Position numbers and translations under genes: made by a program
The notes under the pieces: generated by a model
Database searches by the model: none
The model's input: only the letters and a program-made list of their open reading frames with translations
Told to the model about the DNA's origin: nothing
In this document: positions 9,101-15,802 of the stretch, in pieces
Position numbering within the stretch: the stretch's first letter is position 1
Layout of the letters: every line of letters starts with the position of its first letter
Assembly: GCA_001584585.1 (NCBI GenBank)
Contig: LSYV01000004.1
Coordinates: forward strand, 4,040,387-4,058,621
DNA: 18,235 bases
Source of the DNA: Gonium pectorale
Taxonomy: Eukaryota > Chlorophyta > Chlorophyceae > Chlamydomonadales > Volvocaceae
Reading direction: 5' to 3'

Positions 9101-12100
9101 TCGCTGTCTCATGCGCGTGGATATTCATCAAGCCCGCCATCAAAAGTGGCAGCGTAGGCATCCGAGTTGCAACCAACGCTAGCTGAAAGGCGTGCATTGC
9201 TCAGGCTCTTTGGATGTCCTCAGCGACCGCTGGTCTCAGCGAAGTATGAGGCTAAGAGAAAAGAGTCATCATCGCGGCATCTAAGACCTCAATGAACAAG
9301 ATATGCCAACCTGCCGTAACGGAAACCCCTAGAAGAGGTCGCCCACCGAGTTCGTAGATCGCCAGCAACTGCTCAGGCTCTTTGGATATCCTCAGCGACC
9401 GCTGGTCTCAGCGAAGTATGAGGCTAAGAGTAAAGAGTCATCATCGCAGCTCCCGGAAGGTGAAATCCCCCCTCGATGGCCCCATCCAAGCGACCTCACC
9501 TCCCGGGGTACTTGAAGTCCACGTCGATGAGCTGAATGAGCGGCGGAGGCAGCTCGGTGGGCTCGGGGAAGTGGAACTCCACCGTGTAGTCCGACCAGCG
9601 CTGCGGCGCCGAGGCGGCGCTGCTGGAAGCCCCATCGTCGCCCGTGCCTCCGCGCCGCTTCGCCTGCCAGATGCAGCAGCAAGGCAAGGCCGTGAGGTGA
9701 GGGACGCGGGCGCGCTTTCCTAGGTGCAAGTCAATCACTACCAGATGCCTTACATCGATGCCTCAATCCCAGGAGCTACCCCGCCATCCGGTTCATGTAA
9801 CACAACGAAATCGCAAACGGGGACCCGGTCGCACCGCGGCCGCTGGCAACCGGAAGCCCAACGTTTAGGACGTTGGGTGAAGCATACATTCGTAACTGCG
9901 TGCCACCCACCTGGCTCTTGGTGGCGTTGTTGGTGACCTTCTCGGCCTTGGCCTTGGCGTCCTTGCCGCCGCCACTCTTCGCCGCCTTGAGCTGCTTCTC
10001 GTACTTCTCAAACGCCTGCACACGTAGCAGTGAGGCGACGCTGTGAGGGATCGAGCAATAATCAGATTTCATCCCTATCACCCTTTCATCTCTATCACAG
10101 GAGAATGTCGAGCAACGTACCTCAGCATTTAGTGACGCCCCCAGCATTGCCCACCGGCAAAGACACCCTGGCAAGACCAGCAACCCGGCGCAAAGGTAGC
10201 ACTGCACTAGCTGCACGGCGCATTCAGCCCCCGAGCCAAGCCACAGCGCTGCGGCGAGCAGCCGGCCTCCCTCCCTCCCTTCCCCGCCCTCTTGCCCCCT
10301 CCCTCCCACTTGCCCACCTTGTTGACCTCCCGCCGCTTCTGCTCGTACATCTCCTCAAACTGCGCAAAGTTTCCGCGGTACTGGTGCAGCTTGTTGTCGT
10401 GCAGGTGGATGATGTCGGTGGTCACGGAGTTGAGGAAGTCCCGGTCGTGCGAAACCACAATGAGCGTCTTCTTCCAGCGCATCAGGTACTCCTCCAGCCA
10501 CAGCACGGCGCGCAGGTCCAGGTGGTTGGTGGGCTCGTCGAGCAGCAGGAAGGTGGGCTGGATGTAGAGAGCGCGCGCCAGGGAGATGCGCATGCGCCAG
10601 CCGCCGCTGCGAGGGTCGGGAGTCATGGGAAGAAAACATAGTTCAGGCGTCCTCACTAGAGAGGCCCCGAGGCGCAAGCCGTGTCGTCCCGAACCACAGA
10701 AGCAAAGTAACCAAAACGCGTCCACCGTCACACCGAAACGATCGATCGGACCCGAGGATCGGGAGTTGGGTGGCGCGGGGGGAAAGGGATAAGGGGGTAT
10801 TGCGGACACAGGTGGAGAGGGGAAGGCCGGGGGCCGCGCAGACAAGAGCTCGAAAAGGGAGCGGCTAGTGCGCCCTTTGATGACATCCCCAACCCCACCT
10901 GAAAGACTGAGTCGATCTCCGCTGCATCAAGTCCGTGAAGCCCAGACCGTGCAAGATCTTGGACGCGCGGCTCTCGGCGCTTGCAGCGCCGATCTGGGCC
11001 ATGCGCTCGTAGATCTCATTCAACCGCTCCTGCGGGGGCGAATGCGGCCGCTGGTTAGGAAGCCCGAGCCAAGCAAAGCAAAGCCAAACAAAGCAGCGTG
11101 ATGGTGCCCTGCACTTGCTTTGGGCATTCACCCGTCCTCCGGGATGCGACAGACGGGCCGCTGGATGCTGTTCACCTCTTCAGACGGCAGCAGCAACCAT
11201 ACGGTGGAGCGTGGAGGTGCCGGACGCCCCCGGCATCTGCTTACACTGCATCCGCCAACCCGTGAACCAGTGTCCACGCCAGCACCACCACCTCGCGTTT
11301 GGGCTTTGTCGCTTGGCAACCGCACAGCGCTTCCTACAGAGCCCGCACCTTACTGCCGTGCGCATCACCGCAAGCATCCAACCCGTTGCTATTCCTAAAG
11401 CATAGGATTGGATGTTCCTGAAGCTCCCCGTCCCCAGTCCACGGCATTACGTAGCATGGACTCACTCCCTCGCTCCATAAGCTCACGCCGCTCGCAGTCC
11501 CGAACACGCCCCTCTTTCCTCCCCTCACCTGCGCCGCGTCGTGGTCAAAGTCAGCTGGCTGCTTGGCCTCGTCCTGCAGCTGCTCCATCAGCTCCTTCTC
11601 CTCCGCGCGCATGGACATGAGCTCAACGTCCGCCTCCACCACGGCCTGCAGCGCCGTCCTGTGAGAGACGCCAGGATGCCACGGCAGAGGGCACAGCGAC
11701 ACCAGTGAGCGTGGCTTATGGCGCGTACGGGAGTTGCGGCGGGGTTTGGCGGGTGCACTGCTTGCCAAAGCAGGGTGTCTCCCCATCTCAGTCACCGTGC
11801 CTGCCCAGTGTGCATTTGGGGCGGCCAGCGTGCCAGATGCGTGGAAGTTCGCTCTAGCAAGGTATCGTGATCGTAGTCGGCAACCGACGGGGCCGACAGA
11901 CTCGAGGCCTTGCACACACGAAACTCTAGTCAACCCGATTACGGTTAAAAAACACATTTTGCTGTCGATGTCTCCCCATCTCAGTCACCGTGCCTGCCCA
12001 GTGTGCATTTGGGGCGGCCAGCGTGCCAGATGCGTGGAAGCTTACTATAGCAAGGTATCGTGGTCGTAGTCGGCAACCGACGGGGCCGACAGACTCGAGG

Positions 12101-14295
12101 CCTTGCACGACAAAACCTGTGTTCAACCCCAACACCGCAGCCCTTCGTCTCGGTTCCGAACACATCCCTGTTGCTTTATGTCTCCCCATCTCAGTCACCG
12201 TGCCTGCCCAGTGTGCATTTGGGGCGGCCAGCGTGCCAGATGCGTGGAAATGTCCCTTTCGCAAGGTATCATCGTCGTAGTCGGCAACCGACGTGGCCGG
12301 TAGACTCGAGGCCTTGCTTCAGGTCAGGTACGTTTTCGACAAAATTAGCCAGCTCCGAACAGGCCCACTGCCTGTCTCCATCACCCACACAATACACCCT
12401 TCCACACCAGAAGCATTACGCGATGGGATGGATTCGTCCCAAAGCCTTCTGTGGAACTCGTCGCTCCTCCCCTCATCTTTCATCCGCTCCCCGCTCACCG
12501 CTCGTCGCCCACAATCTCCTGCTCCACAAGCAGCACGTCGATGTTGAGGGGCACCGGGATCTGCCGCCGAGCCATCAGCCGTAATAGCGTCGACTTGCCG
12601 CGGCCGTTGGGCCCCACCAGGCCGTAACGTCGGCCGGCCGCGATCGTCACGGCCGCGTTTTCCATCAGCAGCTTGCCCTTGGCGCGGACCGTCAGGTTTT
12701 GCACCTGCAGGTGATGCAGGGGCGCGCACAGAGAACAGGAGGCCTTTGTATATGCAGCCCTCTCTCGACACCCTCTGGTGTGCTGCTTGAACGTGAGCAA
12801 CCTAGGGCATCATCGCCCTCGCCAATGGCCTCGCACTGGCGGAAGTGCAAGATAATTGACAACAGTGGCACTATCCGTCGGCAAAAGACAACAGGCGACG
12901 GTGTGCCTGCCGCCTAACGACAACCATGCACCGGCAGGAGCAGGCATGAGGCGCCATACCTTGACGTCCGTGGCCGTGGCGGACACCTCGTCGCCCATAC
13001 CCTCGTACGACACGTCAAACACGTTTTCATCCTCCCGCAGAGCGTCCTCCTTGGCGCGAACAGCCGCCTCAAGCGCCTTGCGCTCCTGCAGAGGAGACGG
13101 GGCGCGAGCGGGTTCACGGCAGCCGCAGCATCGAGGCCATAGGCTCAATGCGGGAGACTGTAACGGGAAGTGTGCGGTGCAATTAGCGCAAAGACAGCGC
13201 CGTGGCATGAAACGGCTGGACGCACCGGCCAGTCCAGTGCCAGCCACCGGGCCCGGTGGGCGCCAGCCACCGGGCTTCACAACAGTGCACTGCTCCCTGT
13301 GACACATCCTCCCAATATCCTTCCGGTGTGAAGGACACGGTGCGAAAGAGACCATGCTAGGGACGCCGTGGCCGGCCCCGTAGCGATGTTGGGGCACCGC
13401 ACACCGTTCCCGGCTCCCCACCTTGTCCGCTAGCTTCTTGTTCTCGCGGCTGCTTCCCCCAATAATGGGGGCGCGGGTAGCCTCCTCATCCACGCGGCCG
13501 CGCTCTTCAAAGTCATCCTCCTCTTCGGAGGAGGGGAGGTCAATGCCCGCGAGGTAGTCGTTGGCCTTGGCGGCAGGCGCCTTGGCGGGGCCCTTGCCGG
13601 ACGCCCCGCGGCTAGGCGGCGGCGGCGGTGCGCGCGAGCTGGCGGGGCGCTCCGGCACGGCCTCCTTCTTCTCTTTCTTCTCCTTCTTATCGGACTTCTC
13701 GGATTTCTCTGAAGCGGCGGCGTGAGCAGGGCGGTGCCCGGGAGCTTTGCAGGCGGCAGTCCAACTGTACATGAAAGACCATCACCTACAATGCTCTGCT
13801 ATGCCTGCCCCCGTCCGGGAGCGCCGTGTCGGGGTTTCATGCGAGTTTGTCTAACGCAACACAGACCCTGGCAAACCCCTGCCCAACCTTAAGCACCTTA
13901 CCCGACTTCTCCTTCTTCTCCCCTTTCTCCTTGTCAGACTTCTCCTTCTTGGGCTTGTCCTGCGAAGGCCAACCCGTGCAACGCGAGAGCAATCAGCCAT
14001 CGCACATAGGTCCAACGCCGCACACACGCACGCAACTGCTTCCTCGGCCGCCATACATGACACGAGGCACAGATTACCAGCTGTGCACAAGCGCGCAGCT
14101 TGCAAACGACCCCAGGCCGCCGCGATATGAAAGCCAATAGGTGCCGACCTCGAACCATCGCAATTCATTATGAAGCTTCTTGCTGGCTACGCAGCAACCG
14201 CAGCGCCAACAAACACTTACCTCCTTGTCCTTCTTGTCCTTCTTTTCCTTATCCTCCTTGTCCTTCTTCTTCTTCTTTTCGTCGTCAGCAGCCAT
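6186..14295 (-). CDS. ABCF4: ABC-F ATPase, ABCF4/GCN4 ortholog, 15 exons
   Basis: Exons in gene order: 14221-14295, 13902-13959, 13422-13708, 12960-13085, 12499-12704, 11529-11658, 10899-11029, 10318-10606, 9911-10015, 9500-9663, 8811-8875, 8508-8620, 7437-7593, 6638-6772, 6186-6361. All junctions are GT..AG with matching phase, giving 738 aa, close to plant GCN4. Residues 1-75 are Lys/Glu-rich and followed by a [12 protein letters not shown] motif typical of this clade. Cassette 1 has Walker [10 protein letters not shown] (213-221), signature SGGWR (338-342), Walker [12 protein letters not shown] (358-368) and switch SHD (390-392). Cassette 2 has GPNGAGKTT (546-554), LSGGQ (634-638), LLLDE (655-659) and SHD (687-689). 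A charged linker (about 420-490) joins them. There is no membrane domain. ABC-F proteins of this clade are soluble and act on ribosomes and translation control; the exact role in algae is not shown here. Four introns carry nine snoRNAs. Confidence 0.93.
7068..7157 (-). ncRNA. Box C/D snoRNA, family A copy 1 (intron 13 of ABCF4)
   Basis: Read on the minus strand: 5' stem CTCGGC (7152-7157), C box TTGATGA (7144-7150), D' position CTTA (7111-7114, degenerate), relaxed C' CTGCTGA (7091-7097), D box CTGA (7074-7077), 3' stem GCCGAG (7068-7073). The six terminal base pairs are perfect and immediately flank the boxes. It lies in the host sense, so release from the spliced intron is likely. The guide before D' is TCTCATACTTCG and that before D is AAACCTTTCTCT. 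I could not assign the rRNA target. Confidence 0.85.
7790..8041. repeat. Tandem duplication unit 1 (contains snoRNA A2)
   Basis: About 250 bp from GGCTGGAGAGG to the end of snoRNA A2 aligns with 8091-8357. Shared blocks outside the snoRNA include CCATGCGTCAG, TCAGGCAGG, CTGTTCGCT and GTGGATGTGCGC. The spacing from A2 to A3 is 314 bp. The snoRNA part is much better conserved than the flank, which carries many substitutions and small indels. Confidence 0.7.
7954..8041 (-). ncRNA. Box C/D snoRNA, family A copy 2 (intron 12 of ABCF4)
   Basis: On the minus strand: stem GTGGC (8037-8041), C box TTGATGA (8029-8035), intact D' CTGA (7996-7999), relaxed C' CTGCTGA, D box CTGA (7959-7962), stem GCCAC (7954-7958). 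The stem differs from copy 1 yet is still fully complementary. The internal guides match copy 1 (TCTCATACTTCG before D', AAACCTTTCTCT before D). This is the only family A copy with a canonical D' box. Confidence 0.87.
8091..8357. repeat. Tandem duplication unit 2 (contains snoRNA A3)
   Basis: Second copy of the unit described at 7790-8041. It sits in the same intron immediately downstream in plus coordinates, and includes a complete snoRNA with its own compensated terminal stem. The flanking sequence has diverged clearly from unit 1, so the duplication is not recent. Confidence 0.7.
8268..8357 (-). ncRNA. Box C/D snoRNA, family A copy 3 (intron 12 of ABCF4)
   Basis: On the minus strand: stem TGTGGC (8352-8357), C box TTGATGA (8344-8350), D' position CTTA, relaxed C' CTGCTGA, D box CTGA (8274-8277), stem GCCACA (8268-8273), six pairs. 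The body differs from copy 1 only slightly (GAAGCGAAAG in place of GAAGTGAAAG after the C box). Guides are unchanged. Confidence 0.86.
9015..9099 (-). ncRNA. Box C/D snoRNA, family B copy 1 (intron 10 of ABCF4)
   Basis: On the minus strand: stem GGGTGC (9094-9099), C box ATGATGA (9086-9092), D' CTGA (in TTCGCTGAGACC), C'-like GCTGAGGA, D box CTGA (9021-9024), stem GCACCT (9015-9020), giving five Watson-Crick pairs and one G-U. The guide before D' (CCTCATACTTCG) is nearly the one in family A. The guide before D is GGATAACCGAAGAGC, which differs from copies 2 and 3. Confidence 0.87.
9195..9279 (-). ncRNA. Box C/D snoRNA, family B copy 2, weak terminal stem (intron 10 of ABCF4)
   Basis: C box ATGATGA (9266-9272), D' CTGA and D box CTGA (9201-9204) are intact and the body matches the other B copies. 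The flanks (TGCCGC before the C box, GCAATG after the D box) give only two firm pairs, then two mismatches and two G-U pairs. It may be processed poorly or be decaying. The guide before D is GGACATCCAAAGAGC. Confidence 0.72.
9367..9451 (-). ncRNA. Box C/D snoRNA, family B copy 3 (intron 10 of ABCF4)
   Basis: On the minus strand: stem AGCTGC (9446-9451), C box ATGATGA (9438-9444), D' CTGA, C'-like GCTGAGGA, D box CTGA (9373-9376), stem GCAGTT (9367-9372), six pairs including one G-U. The stem sequence is unlike that of copy 1 but equally well paired. The guide before D is GGATATCCAAAGAGC. The 5' end lies about 50 bases from the intron's 5' splice site at 9499. Confidence 0.87.
11171..11295 (+). 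pseudogene. Frameshifted fragment of the glycosyltransferase exon, antisense in ABCF4 intron 6
   Basis: This segment matches the end of exon 1 of the glycosyltransferase (about 1690-1811). It starts with a block that reads like SQDGGSNYT and includes a 26-base identity (TGGAGGTGCCGGACGCCCCC and onward). By hand count about 73 of the last 84 bases match. Extra bases before that block (GGAGCGTGGAGG against GATGGAGG) shift the frame, and codons such as TAC to TGC have changed. It stops five bases short of the exon end, with no intron or further exon beside it. It is either a fragment of a diverged paralog or a duplicated piece of the neighbouring gene. It is not expected to make protein. Confidence 0.82.
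11773..11913 (-). ncRNA. Box H/ACA-like snoRNA, copy 1 (intron 5 of ABCF4)
   Basis: On the minus strand the unit starts with GCAAGG and ends three bases after an ACA (AGACA, ACA at 11776-11778). Hairpin 1 is closed by GCAAGG/CCTTGC with an inner GTCGG-TTG-CCGAC. Hairpin 2 is closed by CATCT/AGATG with an inner GCCGCCC/GGGCAGGC (bulged A). The hinge between them is AGAGCG, one base off the ANANNA consensus. Similarity to the other copies ends exactly at these boundaries. Confidence 0.77.
11966..12106 (-). ncRNA. Box H/ACA-like snoRNA, copy 2 (intron 5 of ABCF4)
   Basis: Same two-hairpin plan as copy 1. The ACA box is at 11969-11971 and the hinge contains a perfect H box, ATAGTA (fits ANANNA). 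The sequence is nearly identical to copy 1 in both hairpins, while the hinge and the bases after ACA differ. The pseudouridylation targets were not identified. Confidence 0.8.
12176..12317 (-). ncRNA. Box H/ACA-like snoRNA, copy 3 (intron 5 of ABCF4)
   Basis: Same plan, ACA at 12179-12181. The hinge is GAAAGGGACA, with no strict ANANNA. Hairpin 1 has changes on the 5' side of its inner part (CTACCGGCCACG in place of CTGTCGGCCCCG), while the GTCGG/CCGAC stem is kept. Hairpin 2 is unchanged. The three copies have a spacing of about 193 and 210 bases. Confidence 0.75.
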
Positions 14296-14461
14296 GTGTG
14301 CTTGTGCGAGGGTTAACGGCGCAAGATCTAGGGGAGCCGGCTATTTCGCGCCTCGGGCGCCGGCCTCGCCCGTTCTCTGTCCGCAGGTCCCAAGTAAATA
14401 TTTATGAACCAGGAACGTTGAAAATTTGCCCCGTTGTCGGCCTCGAGGAACGTGGGCAAAG
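14296..14461. promoter_or_regulatory. Likely ABCF4 promoter/5' UTR, possibly bidirectional
   Basis: Only 166 bp separate the ABCF4 start codon (minus strand) from the candidate start codon at 14462 (plus strand). The stretch has a GC-rich half (14335-14385) and an AT-rich patch, AAATATTTATG (about 14397-14406), that could serve as a TATA-like element. No transcription start can be fixed from sequence alone. Confidence 0.4.
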
Positions 14462-14518
14462 ATGGCGGCTCAGCTGTCAGCTCTCACCAAGCTTGAAGAG
14501 ACCGGCAAGAAAGTATCA
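14462..14518 (+). CDS. Candidate first exon of an unidentified gene (uncertain)
   Basis: A good initiation context (AAAGATGG) opens a frame reading MAAQLSALTKLEETGKKVS, followed at once by a strong donor, GTACGT, at 14519; an alternative donor, GTATCA, lies at 14513. The composition looks like a real helical N-terminus and the position, head-to-head with ABCF4, suits a divergent gene. I could find no convincing following exon before the PWP1 gene, so it may be a relict, a short gene with exons I missed, or chance. No function can be given. Confidence 0.3.
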
Positions 14519-14519
14519 G

Positions 14520-15802
14520 TACGTCAGCGCAGAATAACACATCTGAATCAATACCCATTCATCTTGCGTCGGATCATTTTGCAGTTCGTCCGTACAACTG
14601 TCAGCCGCCCGCATGTTTTGCAGCTGACGGTCCCAACTCATCTATATGCGTCTCCTGTCCACTCTTGGTGACATTTCTCGGGACGTCGCTGTGGAGATGA
14701 CCCGTGGGGCTGGGGTCGAACTGCCAGCTCCAGCGCAGGGGAGCAGCTCCCCTGCTCCAGCGGAAGCTGTCAGCATGCTATGCTGAATGCGAGATTTGGA
14801 AAAGGAGAAACCTGCACAGAAAGAGGGAGGCCGCCTCTACGGCTCCGTTTGGACGGTCATGTTAGGCGTGGGCAAAATATGGGAACATTCTGAGAATTCT
14901 GACCCTGTTACCGAGATGACCGAAACCCACCGAATCCTCAAACGTGCAGTCTGTTGGCTAGACTAAGCCAGCGCTCCGTCCAGGGGCCGTGTCTGCTGCG
15001 CAGCCGCCCATGGCAAGTGTCAGCGAGGGGTGGTCCCCTGGTCAGCGAGGATGCTCAACTCACCAGGCATACATGCCCTCACGGAGACCGGCGCGGCTGC
15101 GGGCCTGACTAGTCTGCTTGATGATGTGTCCTGCCTGTCAGGAATCCGGCGCCAGCACCCGACTGCAATGGTCCACGATAAGGCCAAGCGTGTTCAGGAG
15201 GCGGGTCTCCTACCCGTCTGTACGCAGGGCTGGCCGTGCCGTTACTGGTTAAGGTGGTGACGTGTGCCGGTCATCACCGCAAGCTCGTACAAAGCGGAGA
15301 GTACCGTACAAGAAACCGTACGTGACACATGACGACCGTCCGGCAGTGCTGCAAGCCCTAACCACCGTAATCGGCACCGCACTCGTTTCCGCAGGGGGCG
15401 GCCAGGAGGGCCCGCAGCCGCGTGGAGAGGAACGGGTATGGGGCAAACTGCGGCTCCGTCCCTGCTGGGACGGCTCCAAGCGCAGCCAGTGGCCCTACTG
15501 CGATCCGTGTTCATTCCGACCCGACCGGCGGCAGTAAACGAACTGCCACACAAGGACTTCTCCTCGGCTCTCATGCGCTCCCATGGGCGGGCACGGGAAG
15601 CCAGCCTCTCCGCACAGGAGTGGGGGCGCGCAAAGTCCCTCCTCGGTCCCACCCCGGCACCCCAGACGGCAGCCTCGCCCGCTGCCGCATAGCCGACGCC
15701 CATCAGTCCTGCTCCGCAGCCAGGCCAGCCTACGCCTCCCCACACACGGGTGACTGCACCCGCTGCAGCCCTCGTGCCCTCGAGCGTGGCAAGCGGCGGG
15801 CC
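14520..15802. other. Intergenic region, includes PWP1 3' flank
   Basis: No gene can be supported here. The left part contains the repeat-like core near 14825 related to the 317/5249 inverted repeat and a pair of hairpins at 14727-14786. The right part (about 15240-15800) adjoins the PWP1 stop codon and should contain its 3' UTR on the minus strand. Open frames in this part have no recognisable motifs. Confidence 0.45.
14727..14786. repeat. Two adjacent hairpins with a direct repeat
   Basis: CAGGGGAGC-A-GCTCCCCTG (14736-14754) is a perfect 9-bp stem with a one-base centre. It lies between two direct copies of GCTCCAGCG (14727-14735 and 14754-14762). It is followed by TCAGCAT-GCT-ATGCTGA (14770-14786), a perfect 7-bp stem. 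There is no T-run or gene end directly beside it. Confidence 0.6.

Noticed and set aside
7068..9451. Interpretation of the regularly spaced repeats as a CRISPR array or transposon remnants
   Set aside because: The sequence is eukaryotic, spacers are irregular, and the repeats have snoRNA boxes with mostly complementary flanks.
9858..9878. CCCAACGT/ACGTTGGG hairpin in ABCF4 intron 9, considered as part of an H/ACA RNA
   Set aside because: Only one solid hairpin is seen, with no clear hinge or ACA at the right distance, and there is no second copy for comparison.
10040..10110. TGATAG(A/G)GATGAAA repeats in ABCF4 intron 8 resembling C boxes
   Set aside because: No canonical C box, wrong spacing to CTGA, and no terminal stem found.
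15195..15276. Candidate C/D snoRNA on the minus strand (GTGATGA and CTGA)
   Set aside because: The boxes are spaced plausibly but the flanks do not pair, and the site is intergenic, not in an intron.
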